Below, in pieces: positions 6,305 through 20,286 of a stretch of DNA of 55,385 bases (position 1 is the first letter of the stretch; every line of letters begins with the position of its first letter). A program made the translations under genes and the position numbers. The notes under the pieces are model-generated. The model was not told the origin of the DNA. It made no database searches and worked only from the letters and a program-made list of their open reading frames with translations. Origin of the DNA: Acidimicrobiaceae bacterium (lineage in GTDB: Bacteria > Actinomycetota > Acidimicrobiia > Acidimicrobiales > JAUTXP01); the NCBI GenBank assembly GCA_030837965.1, contig JAUTXP010000028.1:1-55385 (forward strand), written 5' to 3'.

Positions 6305-6745
6305 ATGGAGACCAACACGCAGACCAACGCCCCAACCGTCTGGCCCGCGCTTCGCTATGCCGACGCCAAGGCGGCCATCCGGTTCCTGGTCGACGCCTTC
6401 GGATTCCAAGAGACCCTCGTCGTGCCCGGGGAAGGCGAAGGCGAGCCCGGCGCCGAGGGCAAGGGCGCCCGGGACGTGGTCCACGCCGAGCTGCGCTGGC
6501 CCGAGGGGGGAGGCGTCATGCTCGGGTCCACCGAGTTCACCGAGGGCGTGCACGCGGAACTCCCTGCGGGCTCGGCGTCCGTCTACGTGGTGACCGACCA
6601 GCCCGACGCCCTCTTCGAACGGGCCACGGCCGCGGGCGCGGCCGTCGTGCAGGGCCTGCGGGACGAGGACTACGGCTCGCGCGGCTTCACCGTGCGCGAC
6701 CCCGAGGGCAACTACTGGAGCTTCGGCACCTACCGGGGCGTCTAG
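6305..6745 (+). CDS. VOC/glyoxalase superfamily protein (PhnB-like)
   Basis: 146 residues. Paired beta-alpha-beta modules are visible: WPALRYADAKAAIRFLVDAFGFQE at the N-terminus, VHAELRWPEGGGVMLGS in the middle and VRDPEGNYWSFGTY at the end, the classic VOC ending. The superfamily includes glyoxalases, dioxygenases and antibiotic-binding proteins; nothing here fixes the substrate. The ATG at 6305 directly follows a GAGGGG; an alternative ATG lies at 6293. The following gene starts 4 nt after the stop, so they form an operon. Confidence 0.85.
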   Translation: METNTQTNAPTVWPALRYADAKAAIRFLVDAFGFQETLVVPGEGEGEPGAEGKGARDVVHAELRWPEGGGVMLGSTEFTEGVHAELPAGSASVYVVTDQPDALFERATAAGAAVVQGLRDEDYGSRGFTVRDPEGNYWSFGTYRGV

Positions 6746-6749
6746 GGCC

Positions 6750-7397
6750 TTGGCCGCATCGAAGAAGCCGGTCGCCGTCTACCTCGAAGTCGGGGCCAAG
6801 AAGACCTTCGCCTGCACCCTGGACTGGCCGGGCTGGTGCCGGGCGGGCAAGGGCGAAGACGACGCCCTCGAAGCGTTGGCCGCCTACGCCGAGCGCTATC
6901 GAGGCGTGGCCAAGACCGCGGGCCTGGACTTCGCGTACCAGCCGGACACCGTCCAGTTCGATGTGGTCGAGCGGGTGCCGGGCTCGGCCACCACCGACTT
7001 CGGCGCGCCGGGCGAGGTGCCCAAGGCCGACGCGGCCCGCCTCACCCCGACCCAAGCCACGCGCCTGGCCTCCTTGGTCGACGCAGCCTGGAAGACGCTC
7101 GACCGGGTGGCCAAGACCGCGCCCGCCGAGTTGCGCAAAGGGCCCAGGGGCGGCGGGCGGGACAGGGACAAGATGCTCGACCACGTGAACGATGCCGAGG
7201 TCGCCTACGCCCGCAAGCTCGGCATCAAGAACGTGGCCCATCCCACACTCCGAAAGGAGATCGCCAAGGTGCTGGCTGCGGCCCGAGCCGCGGAGCCCGA
7301 ATCCGAGAAGGGATGGCCGCCCCGCTATGCGGCTCGGCGCATCGCCTGGCACGTCCTCGACCACGCGTGGGAGATGCAGGACCGCTCCACGCCCTGA
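6750..7397 (+). CDS. Hypothetical protein with a DinB-like C-terminal helical domain
   Basis: 215 residues. The N-terminal part (VAVYLEVGAKKTFACTLDWPGWCRAGK) looks like a small beta domain. The C-terminal part (KMLDHVNDAEVAYARKLGI and RIAWHVLDHAWEMQDR) has the spaced His residues of a DinB/YfiT-like four-helix bundle that could bind a metal. Proteins of this shape are common in actinobacteria without a known function. It uses a TTG start 4 nt after the VOC gene stop, consistent with translational coupling. Confidence 0.7.
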   Translation: MAASKKPVAVYLEVGAKKTFACTLDWPGWCRAGKGEDDALEALAAYAERYRGVAKTAGLDFAYQPDTVQFDVVERVPGSATTDFGAPGEVPKADAARLTPTQATRLASLVDAAWKTLDRVAKTAPAELRKGPRGGGRDRDKMLDHVNDAEVAYARKLGIKNVAHPTLRKEIAKVLAAARAAEPESEKGWPPRYAARRIAWHVLDHAWEMQDRSTP

Positions 7398-7450
7398 TCG
7401 GGTCGCGGGCCGGCAACTTCAACAGCCGATACAGCGCGAGCGAGAAGCGC

Positions 7451-8218
7451 TCAGCAGGCCTCGGCCGAGTCGTCCACGTCGTCGGCCCATTCCCGCAAGC
7501 GGGTCAAGCTGCGCGACAGCAGCCGCGACACCTGCATCTGACTGATCCCAACGCGGGTTGCGATCTCCGACTGGCTCATCTCGCAGCCGAAGCGCAGCCA
7601 CACGATGCGCTGCTCGCGCTCAGGCAGTCGGCGCAACATGCGGTGCACGACGTCGCGGTCGTCGGCCTGGCCCACCTCACCCATCTCGACGGGCACGTCG
7701 AGCGAAGGCCCGTCCTCGCGGGTGGGCGCGTCGATGGACGAGACCCTGCGGGCGTGCTGCAGCTCGATGGCCTCGGCCACCTCGTCGATGGTGATCCCCG
7801 CGGCCGCGGCCACCTCGTGCAGCGTGGGTGACCGGTGCAACTCGTTGGACAGATCGTCCAGCACGCGGGACACCTCGAGGTAGCGCTCTTGGAGATGGCG
7901 AGGCACCCGCATGCCCCACGTGCTGTCCCTGAAGTAGCGCTTCAACTCGCCGCTGATGGTGGCCCACGCGTAGGTCGTGAAGGCCACGCCACGGTCGGGC
8001 TCGAAGCGCTCCAACGCCTTCAGCAATCCGATCATGGCCGTCTGCTGGAGGTCCTCCGGGTCACCCGCCCGATCGGAGAGTCGAGCCACCATGCTGTACG
8101 GGAGCCGCTCGTAACGGCGGACCAATTCGTCCCGCAAGGCAGGCTCGCGGGTCTGGAAGTAGCGCTCGTGCAGGTCGGGCAACTGCGCCTCCACCGTCGG
8201 CGTCAAGGTGGGCGCCAC
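7451..8218 (-). CDS. RNA polymerase sigma factor, SigB/SigF family
   Basis: 255 residues. The order is sigma region 2 (DPEDLQQTAMIGLLKALERFEPDRGVAFTTYAWATISGELKRYFRD), region 3 (RVPRHLQERYLEVSRVLDDLSNELHRSPTLHEVAAAAGI) and region 4 (LPEREQRIVWLRFGCEMSQSEIATRVGISQMQVSRLLSRSLTRL). This is the arrangement of the SigB/SigF/SigG general-stress and sporulation sigma family. The GTG start directly follows the TGA of the anti-anti-sigma gene, so the two are cotranscribed. The matching RsbW-type anti-sigma kinase is not adjacent. Confidence 0.93.
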   Translation of the reverse strand: MAPTLTPTVEAQLPDLHERYFQTREPALRDELVRRYERLPYSMVARLSDRAGDPEDLQQTAMIGLLKALERFEPDRGVAFTTYAWATISGELKRYFRDSTWGMRVPRHLQERYLEVSRVLDDLSNELHRSPTLHEVAAAAGITIDEVAEAIELQHARRVSSIDAPTREDGPSLDVPVEMGEVGQADDRDVVHRMLRRLPEREQRIVWLRFGCEMSQSEIATRVGISQMQVSRLLSRSLTRLREWADDVDDSAEAC

Positions 8219-8551
8219 TCAGACGCGGTCCGGTTGGATGGCGATGACGTAGTCCATGCCCGTGATCTCGAGCACCTTGCGGATGGATGGCGAGGGATGG
8301 TCGAGCACGACGTCCACCTGCATGAGGCGGGCGCGCTTCGACGCACCGACGATGACGCCCAGCGCGGTGCTGTCGATGAAGGTCACGCCCGAGAGGTCGA
8401 CGATCACGCAGTCGGGTTCCTGGTTGACCGCGTCCATCAGCATCTGGCGGAAGGCGGGGGCGGTGGCCACGTCCAGCTCGCCTGTGGGGCGCACGACGGC
8501 AGCCTGCTGATGGTGGTGGCGAAGGCTCGGGGCGCGAAGTGCGTCTGACAT
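8219..8551 (-). CDS. STAS-domain anti-sigma factor antagonist
   Basis: 110 residues, a single STAS domain. VVRPTGELDVATAPAFRQML is the N-terminal block, and CVIVDLSGVTFIDSTALGVIVGA carries the phospho-acceptor Ser61. Such proteins bind an RsbW-like kinase when unphosphorylated and so free the sigma factor. It lies immediately upstream of the SigF-type sigma gene. The start at 8551 is fixed by AGAGAGG with 7 nt spacing. Confidence 0.92.
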   Translation of the reverse strand: MSDALRAPSLRHHHQQAAVVRPTGELDVATAPAFRQMLMDAVNQEPDCVIVDLSGVTFIDSTALGVIVGASKRARLMQVDVVLDHPSPSIRKVLEITGMDYVIAIQPDRV

Positions 8552-8754
8552 GAGCCATCCTCTCTCTGGCGACAAAGGCACCCGGAGCCAGAGGTGAGCG
8601 GGGAAAGGGAACGTCCGCCAGCCGCATCCTCAGTCGCCGAGATGCGGGCTGCGTGCTCAACCCGAAACACAGCCTACCCGCGATCCTCATTTCGAGAACC
8701 CGTTCGAAAGCGATTTGTGCGCACCAAGGCTGGTGTCCGGCCTGCCTGCCGGGG

Positions 8755-8760
8755 TAAGAA
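8755..8760 (+). promoter_or_regulatory. Possible -10 hexamer of the YtxH-like gene
   Basis: TAAGAA, 7 nt before the ATG at 8768. The last base differs from the TAnnnT pattern. Confidence 0.3.
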
Positions 8761-8767
8761 CGGGCCC

Positions 8768-9046
8768 ATGAGATTCCGAGTGGGACTGGTGGCGGGATTC
8801 GGTGCGGGGTACTACCTGGGCACGATGGCGGGCCGGGAGCGCTACGAGCAGATCAACCGCATGGTCAAAAAGGTCAAGCGCAGCGAGGCCTACGACACGG
8901 CCAGCGACAAGGCCAAGGCCGTCGTCGACCTGGGCGTCGAGCGGGCCCGCGATCTGGTCGAGTCCAAGATCGGCAACGGGAATGGGAACGGCGAGTCGCC
9001 CGATGTCGGCGCCGACCCGTACCTGCGCACCACGCCCGACCACTAA
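8768..9046 (+). CDS. YtxH-like small membrane-associated protein
   Basis: 92 residues. The N-terminus MRFRVGLVAGFGAGYYLGTMAG is a glycine-zipper hydrophobic segment. It is followed by a basic amphipathic helix (RYEQINRMVKKVKRSEAYDTASDKAKAVVDLGVERARDLVESK), the general form of YtxH proteins, which are often stress-induced. A short polar tail follows. The function is not known. Confidence 0.75.
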   Translation: MRFRVGLVAGFGAGYYLGTMAGRERYEQINRMVKKVKRSEAYDTASDKAKAVVDLGVERARDLVESKIGNGNGNGESPDVGADPYLRTTPDH

Positions 9047-9109
9047 GCGCCGCGGTCCGCGCTCAGCGCGCCGGCACAGCGACACGGCCCAAGCCGACAG
9101 CGCCGCTTG

Positions 9110-10425
<1,316 letters not shown>

Positions 10426-10429
<4 letters not shown>

Positions 10430-12189
10430 GCAACCCCCTGACTGTTCTCGACAAGCCAGGCTACCAACCCCTTCGAAGCCTCGACTCGCGTGAGGGGCTC
10501 GCGCGTCTGCTCGATGGTGAGCTTCAGCCATCCGGTGATGGGCGACAGCTCGGGCGACAGCTCGGGCGCGGCGCGGGCGTCGGCCTCCAACTGGCGCAGC
10601 ACGCGCTGGGCCGCGGCCGACACCAGCAGGGCGACCACGTCGTCGGCCTCGGCGTCGGTGTCCTCGACAGCCAGTCGGTGAAGCAGTTCTGCCGCGGCCG
10701 CGTCGGCCCGCTCAATGGCCTCGGCCAAGGTGGACGACGAGGCCAAGGCCACGAACGCGCTGCGGTGAAGGTCGTCCTCGAACAACAACTCGACGAGCAC
10801 ATCGGCCACCGCCTCGGGCCGGTGGATGGCCAGTCGCAGGGCCTCGATCTCGGGCGTGTCGCTGCGACGAGGCCGAGGTGTCGACGGGCCCGAGGGCGCG
10901 GGTCGGGCCCGCTTGCGCGTCGGGTCGAGGAACTCCCGGAGGCGGTCCGGGTCGATGCGGCAGCGATCGGCCACCTGCATGAGGTACTGGTCGCGCACGA
11001 GCTCGTTCGGGTGCTCGGCCACCACGGCCATGGCCGCTTCTGCGGCACGGGCCCGGCCCTCGGGTGCGCCCAGCGCGGCCTTGCCCAGCACCCGCTCGAC
11101 CCGGAAGGCAAGGAAGGGCTTGGCCTCGGCCACCGCCTTCTGCAAGGCGGGCGGGTCGGTGCGGGCCACGTCGCCGGGGTCCTGCCCGGGAGGCAGCGCG
11201 GCCACGGCCACGTCCACCTCGTATCGCCGCTCCCACTCGTAGAAGCGCTCGGCCGCGGCCTGCCCGGCCGCGTCCGCGTCGTAGGCCAGCACGATGCGGC
11301 GGGCGAAGTTCTTCAACGTGCGGAAGTGCTCCTCGGCCAACGCCGTGCCGCACGTGGCCACCGCCCTCGGCACGTCGGCTCCGAAGAAGCCGATGACGTC
11401 CGTGTAGCCCTCGCACACCACGACCTCGCCTGCCCGCACCACGTCGTCCTTGGCCCAGTTGAGGGCGTAAAGCGTGCGGCTCTTGGAGTAGATCGGCGTC
11501 TCCGGCGAGTTCTTGTACTTGGGCCCGTCGGCGCCGGGCAGGATGCGCCCGCCGAAGGCGACCGGCTTGCCCGAGGGGTCGAAGATCGGGAACATGATGC
11601 GGGCCCGGAACGAGTCCTGCTGCCTGCCCCTGCGGTTCATGAAGCCCAGGCCCGTGTCCTTGAGCACATCCTCGGGCAGGTGCAGGGCCTTGCACAGCGC
11701 GTCCCAGTCGTCGGGCGCCCATCCGATCTTGAACCGGCGCACCACATCGCCGTCGTAGCCGCGCGAGCGGAGATAGCCCCGCGCCGCGGCCGCGTCGGCC
11801 GACGACAGCAGACGGTCGTGGTACCAGTCGACGGCCTTCTCCATGGCCTCGATGAGCCGCGTCCTGCGGGTGCGGTCCTTGCCCTCGGCCGCGTCGTCGT
11901 AGCGGAGCTGGATGCCCGCCCTGGCCGCCAGCCGCTCCACCGCCTCCACGAAGTCGAGGTGGTCCACCTCGCGGACGAACTTGATGATGTCGCCCGAGGC
12001 CTGGCAGCCGAAGCAGTAGTACAGCCCCTCCTCGGCGTTGATGGAGAACGACGGCGTCTTCTCGGCGTGGAACGGGCACAGCCCCTGCCAGCGCCGGCCC
12101 GACTTGCGCAGGGCGATGTGCTCGGACGCGATCTGGACGAAGTCGGTGGCGGCCTTCACCTTGGCCACGTCTTCGTCCACGATCCCCAC
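10426..12189 (-). CDS. dnaG: DNA primase
   Basis: 587 residues. The order is the zinc-binding domain ([18 protein letters not shown] then YYCFGC, C-x2-H-x16-C-x2-C), the RNA-polymerase core with TOPRIM motifs ([13 protein letters not shown] and [17 protein letters not shown]), and a variable C-terminal helicase-binding domain rich in acidic helices. It makes RNA primers for replication. The start is the GTG at 12189, which is 8 nt after a TAGCGT hexamer; the frame is open further upstream but loses primase similarity. It is operonic with sigA and divergent from the HTH-cobalamin regulator. Confidence 0.95.
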
Positions 12190-12197
12190 GGGGGGCG

Positions 12198-12203
12198 ACG
12201 CTA
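12198..12203 (-). promoter_or_regulatory. -10 hexamer of dnaG-sigA
   Basis: TAGCGT on the minus strand, 8 nt before the GTG at 12189. Confidence 0.5.
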
Positions 12204-12294
12204 GCGCCGGGCCGGGTGGACCGAGACAGGGACCGGGACCGACGCGTTGGTGACGCGACGGGGTTGGGGGCGACGCCGTCGGCCGCTGCGAAAA

Positions 12295-12310
12295 CCCCCC
12301 GATCGGGGGG
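12295..12310. promoter_or_regulatory. Perfect 16-bp palindrome in the dnaG / HTH-B12 divergent spacer
   Basis: CCCCCCGATCGGGGGG is followed at 12312-12323 by GCGAAATTCGCG, an almost perfect second dyad. Both lie just upstream of the TTGAAT hexamer of the regulator, where an autoregulatory operator would sit. The binding protein is inferred, not shown. Confidence 0.45.
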
Positions 12311-12333
12311 TGCGAAATTCGCGACAAATCGCA

Positions 12334-12339
12334 TTGAAT
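12334..12339 (+). promoter_or_regulatory. -10 hexamer of the HTH-cobalamin regulator
   Basis: TTGAAT, 6 nt before the GTG at 12346. It deviates at the second base from TAnnnT. Confidence 0.35.
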
Positions 12340-12345
12340 GGGCCG

Positions 12346-13110
12346 GTGGACTTGAAGACGGCGGCGGCCAGACTGGGCGTGCACTACCAGACCGCCTATC
12401 GCTGGGTCCGGGAGGGGAGCCTGTCGGCCATGAAGATCGGGCCGACCTACGAGGTCGACCCGTACGAGATCGAGCGCCTGCTGCGTCAGCGCTCAGTCCC
12501 GGTGCCGCCCCCCATGCGCAGCCGCGTTCGCAGTTGGGACATGCACCTGTTGCGCCTCTACGACGCCTTGATCTCCGGGGACGAGCGCATGGCCCGACAG
12601 GTGGTCGAGCGGTTGCGTGATGGAGGGCAGGAGACGGTGGAGATCTGCGAGCGGCTCGTCACTCCCGCGCTGCGGCGGATCGGCGACGCGTGGGCCGAAG
12701 GGCACGTGAGCCTGGTCGAGGAGCACCGGGCGTCGGCCATGTGCACCCGGCTGTTGGCGGGCATCTCGGTGCACCCGCGGGGCAGGCCCCGCGGCGTGGC
12801 CGTGGTGACGACCGTGCCTGGGGAGGCGCACGAGCTGCCCGGGATGATGGCGTCCATGGCGCTGCGGGCCGACCGCTGGCAGGTCCACCACCTCGGCACG
12901 CAAGTGCCGTACGACCAGTTGGCCGCGCTGGTGCGGCGCGAGCGGGCCACCCTGGTGGTGCTGTCGGTGACGCACACGCGCGTGCAGCGCGACGCGCTCC
13001 ACTGCGCCGACCGGGTGCGGCGCGAGTTGGGTGTGCGGGCTCTGACGGGCAGGCCGGGCGCCACCCTCACCGACCTGATCCATGGGGCCAAGCAAGCCGC
13101 CGCCGCCTGA
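12346..13110 (+). CDS. Excisionase/BldC-like HTH plus cobalamin-binding (CarH-like) photoreceptor regulator
   Basis: 254 residues. Residues 1-50 (DLKTAAARLGVHYQTAYRWVREG, then KIGPTYEVDPYEIERLLRQ) form a BldC/excisionase-type winged HTH. Residues about 65-140 form the helical cap of a B12 domain containing W-x9-EH (the Trp in GDAW, then EH in VEEH), the signature around the upper face of adenosylcobalamin in CarH light sensors. Residues about 145-240 form the Rossmann-like B12 domain (GEAHELPGMM, with His as candidate lower ligand, and LVVLSVTH). CarH-type proteins are dark repressors that come apart in light. Its target and light response here are inference. It is divergent from dnaG. Confidence 0.85.
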   Translation: MDLKTAAARLGVHYQTAYRWVREGSLSAMKIGPTYEVDPYEIERLLRQRSVPVPPPMRSRVRSWDMHLLRLYDALISGDERMARQVVERLRDGGQETVEICERLVTPALRRIGDAWAEGHVSLVEEHRASAMCTRLLAGISVHPRGRPRGVAVVTTVPGEAHELPGMMASMALRADRWQVHHLGTQVPYDQLAALVRRERATLVVLSVTHTRVQRDALHCADRVRRELGVRALTGRPGATLTDLIHGAKQAAAA

Positions 13111-13140
13111 CCCCGCCTGCCCCTGCGGCCCACCCCCGCG

Positions 13141-13173
13141 ACTTTTCCACAGCAGCAGGTGCTGTGGAAAAGT
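13141..13173. repeat. Palindromic repeat family B, copy 1
   Basis: ACTTTTCCACAGCA (13141-13154), loop GCAGG, TGCTGTGGAAAAGT (13160-13173). The arms extend outward imperfectly as a C-run on the left and a G-run on the right. This copy is between two convergent genes and could terminate both. Other copies are at 24754, 27571 and 30975. Confidence 0.88.
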
Positions 13174-13183
13174 TCGAGGGGGG

Positions 13184-15174
13184 TTACGAGAGGTGGCGGG
13201 CGAAGAAGTCGAGCAAGATCTCGAAGCGCTCGATGCGATGGCGCGGCGCGCCGGCCCGGGTCAGTTCGTGGCTCTCGCCTGGGAACCGCACGTACTCCAC
13301 CGGCTTGCCGAGCAGGCGCAACGCGATGAACAGCTCCTCGGACTGCTCGATGGGGCAGCGCAGGTCGTCCTCGGAGTGCAGGATCAGCACCGGCGTCTCG
13401 ATCTCGCGCACATACGTCATTGGCGACTGCCGCCGGTACTCGTCCGGGTCGTCGATGTGGCGCGACCCGACGTAGTCCTCGAAGACAGTGGCGATGTCCG
13501 ACGTGTGCTCCATGGTGAGCAGGTTGTTCACGGCCCGCTCCGAGCAGGCGGCTTTGAACCGCTTGGTATGCCCCAGCATCCACGTCGTCATGTAGCCGCC
13601 GTAGGAACCGCCCAGCACGCCGACGCGGTCTGCATCGATGAAGTCGAATGCGGCGGCCGCGTCGTCCACCACGGCCATGAGGTCTTCGTAGTCGACGCCG
13701 CCCCACCCTGAGCCGGGGTCGACCTTGGCCTTCGGGCCGCGGATGGCCCGGCCCCAAGCCTGCGAGTATCCGGACGAGCCGCGGGGGTTGGCGTACAGCA
13801 CGACGTAGCCCGCGCCCGCCTGCACCTGGAACTCGTCGAACAGCCTGTTGCCGTACTGCGTGAACGGCCCGCCGTGGATGTTCAACAGGGTCGGGTACCG
13901 CTTGCCCTCCTCGAAGCCCGCGGGCCTGATGACCCACGCCTCCACCTCGGTGCCGTCGGCCGACGTGGCCGTGAACCGCTCCGGCGCCTGGATGGCGCGT
14001 GACGCGCTGAACGGCGCGCCGATGTCGGTGATCCTGCGGTCGGTCCCGTCGGCGTCGATCACGAACAGCTCGGGCAGGGCTGTGGCCGTCCCCGCCGTGA
14101 AGGCCACCACGCCGGCGCGCACGTCCCACCCGGTGATGGTCCGGTCCCCGCCCGCCAACTGCTCGGGCTTGCCAGAGCCGTCCGCGCCGACCCGGTACAG
14201 GTGGGTGTTGCCCGAGTCCTCGATGCCGAAGACCACGTCGTCGCCGTCCCAGATGGGCTCGCGCGCCCCGCCCACGTACGGCCCGCAGTTGCGGTCGAGG
14301 CTGGCCGTCAACACGGCCCCGTCTCCCCCCTCGGACCCCATCACGCCGACTTGCGTGTGGGTCGGGTTCACCGACGGATGGCCCTGGAGAAAGGCGATCC
14401 TGCTGCCGTCGGGGGACCATGACGGGCGGTCGTACTCCAACTCCGTCGGGGTCAGGCGCTCGGGGTCGGAGCCGGGCTGGTCGACGGCAACGCGGAACAG
14501 GTCGACGGCCCGGTCGATGTCCCAGTCCTCATGGCGCGGGGATGCGAAGGCGATGAAGCGTCCATCCGGCGACCAGCCCAGTCCGCTGTCGTCCTGCTCG
14601 CCGAAGGTGAGCTGCACGGGCTGGGCGTCGCGCTCGACGTCGCACACGAACAGGTGGCGGGGCCGGTCGATGGTCCAGCCCACCGAGTCGAGCCGAAAGA
14701 AGAAGCGCTCGATGCGACGGGGCGGCTGATCCTTGGCCTTCTTCTCCTCGTAGCGCGGGTGGCGGACGCGTGCCGTATAGGCCAGGCGGGTGCCGTCGGG
14801 CGACCAGGCGATGTCCTCGAAGTCCTCCTTGGACGCGGCGACGGCGCGCACCTCGCCGCCGATCCCGAAGGGGATGACCATGAGCTGATAGCCGTCGTCG
14901 CCCCGCTTGGAGGAAAAGGCGAGGAAGCGGCCGTCCGGCGACCACCGGGCCCGTTGGTCTCGGCCCTCGCCCTGGGTGAAGGGCCGAGGCCTGGTCGACC
15001 CGTCCGTGTCGGCCAGCCATATTCGGCTGCGGTAGTCGTTGGCCTCGATGTCGACGGTGGTGACGGTGAAGGCGATGGTGCGGCCATCGGGCGAGATGCG
15101 GGGGTCGCCCACGTCGATCAGCGAGGCCACATCCGCAGGCTGCATCGGCCGCACGTCCCCCACGCCGTCCCCCA

Positions 15175-15175
<1 letters not shown>
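13184..15175 (-). CDS. S9 family peptidase (prolyl oligopeptidase / acylaminoacyl-peptidase type)
   Basis: 663 residues. The N-terminal two-thirds is a beta-propeller with repeated blades containing SPDG and WSPDG (ISPDGRTIAFT, WSPDGRFLAFSS, WSPDGSRIAFL). The C-terminal alpha/beta-hydrolase domain has the nucleophile Ser near residue 526 in GGSYGGYMTTW, Asp in HSEDDLRCP and His in GESHEL. It cleaves short peptides or removes acylated N-terminal residues. No signal peptide is seen, so it is cytosolic. Its ATG overlaps the ppdK stop (TAATG), so the two form an operon. Confidence 0.95.
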
Positions 15176-17826
<2,651 letters not shown>

Positions 17827-17834
17827 GGGCGGGC

Positions 17835-17840
17835 AGCCTA
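17835..17840 (-). promoter_or_regulatory. -10 hexamer of ppdK
   Basis: TAGGCT on the minus strand, 8 nt before the ATG at 17826. The same hexamer precedes the acyl-CoA dehydrogenase gene. Confidence 0.5.
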
Positions 17841-17925
17841 CCTATCCGTCAAAACCCCCCTCACGCCCACGATCACTCCCCTGCGCACCGACCCCCGCGC
17901 ACCCCCCGCGCCCAGCCCTCTGCGC

Positions 17926-17972
17926 TTCTGGGCACCAAAACTTGCCCATAGGACAAGAAAAGGTGCCCAGAA
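17926..17972. repeat. Palindromic repeat family C, copy 1
   Basis: 47 nt. The outer arms are TTCTGGGCACC (17926-17936) and GGTGCCCAGAA (17962-17972), with A4 blocks next to them and an inner CTTG/CAAG stem. Copy 2 at 41426-41472 is the same length in the opposite orientation. It sits between glyS and ppdK. Confidence 0.85.
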
Positions 17973-18019
17973 CGGATAAGGCAGCGCGGAACAGAGGGGG
18001 GGGGCGGGTGGGGCGGGGG

Positions 18020-19333
<1,314 letters not shown>

Positions 19334-19341
19334 GACGGCGC

Positions 19342-19347
19342 AGGTTA
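19342..19347 (-). promoter_or_regulatory. -10 hexamer of glyS
   Basis: TAACCT on the minus strand, 8 nt before the ATG at 19333. Confidence 0.5.
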
Positions 19348-19444
19348 GCGGGGGGCCGCAAGGCGCCGCCCTCTCCTTTGCACCGCCGACTAGTCGGACC
19401 GGGCAGTTCCGAAATTAGTCATTCACAGCACCACCCGATCGCCC

Positions 19445-19450
19445 CAGACT
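19445..19450 (+). promoter_or_regulatory. -10 hexamer of the histidine kinase gene
   Basis: CAGACT, 7 nt before the GTG at 19458. The identical hexamer and spacing precede the membrane protein at 40521. Confidence 0.35.
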
Positions 19451-19457
19451 CGTCAAG

Positions 19458-20276
19458 GTGAAGGCGTGCGACGCGGGTGGGGACGCGTCAGGAGGTCATG
19501 CGGTGGGTGCTCGAGGGGATGACGAGGGCTCCGGCACGGTGCCCCAGGCCACCCTCAGCGAACTCCTCGCCATGGAGCGGCGCAGGGCCGACTCGGCCGA
19601 GCAGCGCCTTCGCAGTCAGACCATGTTGTTCGCCGAGGCCGAGCACAAGATGAAAACGACGCTGGCCGTCATCACCGGTTGGGCCACCACGCTGGACGAG
19701 AGCTGGGACAAACTGCCCGACGAGTTGCGCCGACAAGGCGTGACCGCCATCCGCCGCAACGCGCAGGACTTGGCCGAGCAGGCGGGCAGGCTGCTCGACG
19801 ACGCCCGAGCCGAGATCACCGCCCTCGACCTGGACCCGGTCCGCCTCGATCTGGCCGAGATGCTCGAAGGCGTGACCACGCTGTTCGGCGGCGTGTCGCG
19901 GGCCCATGAGGTCCGCTTCGAGCGCGAGAACGGCGAGACGTGGGCATGGGTCGACCCGGCCGCGCTGCAACAGGTACTCGGCCACTTGATCGAGAACGCG
20001 GTGAAGTACTCCCCCGACGGGGGCTGCATCACGTTGCGGGTCCGCCCCGACGACGACCACGCCGTGCTCAGCGTGACCGACGAAGGCGTGGGCATCCCGG
20101 CCGAAGTCGACCTGTTCGCCGCCTTCCAGCGGGGCGAGGACGAGTCGACCCAAGGCGCGGGCCTCGGCCTCTACATCGTGCGCAACCTGGTGCAGAACAT
20201 GGGCGGCCGGGTCGCGGCCCATCGCAACGAGGACGGGCCCGGCTCCACGTTTGTCATCACACTGCCTGGCGCGTAG
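19458..20276 (+). CDS. Soluble sensor histidine kinase
   Basis: 272 residues. A coiled segment (ATLSELLAMERRRADSAEQRLRSQ) leads into the H-box AEAEHKMKTTLAVITGWATTL with phospho-acceptor His63. The N-box (HLIENAVKYSPDGG), G1 (DEGVGIPAE) and G2 (GAGLGLYIVRNLV) complete the ATPase domain. There are no membrane segments and no recognised sensor domain, so input is probably through a partner. No response regulator is adjacent, so it is an orphan kinase. The start is the GTG with a CAGACT hexamer; a start at the internal ATG of MERRRAD would lose only a disordered tail. Confidence 0.92.
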   Translation: MKACDAGGDASGGHAVGARGDDEGSGTVPQATLSELLAMERRRADSAEQRLRSQTMLFAEAEHKMKTTLAVITGWATTLDESWDKLPDELRRQGVTAIRRNAQDLAEQAGRLLDDARAEITALDLDPVRLDLAEMLEGVTTLFGGVSRAHEVRFERENGETWAWVDPAALQQVLGHLIENAVKYSPDGGCITLRVRPDDDHAVLSVTDEGVGIPAEVDLFAAFQRGEDESTQGAGLGLYIVRNLVQNMGGRVAAHRNEDGPGSTFVITLPGA

Positions 20277-20286
20277 CGCGAACGCC

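Noticed and set aside
10678-12204. 508-codon plus-strand frame opposite dnaG
   Set aside because: It is a shadow of the primase gene with no domain signature and biased composition.
19458-20276. Histidine kinase as the RsbW-like anti-sigma kinase of the SigF-type factor
   Set aside because: It has an H-box with phospho-His and the order of a two-component kinase, unlike RsbW proteins, which lack the H-box.
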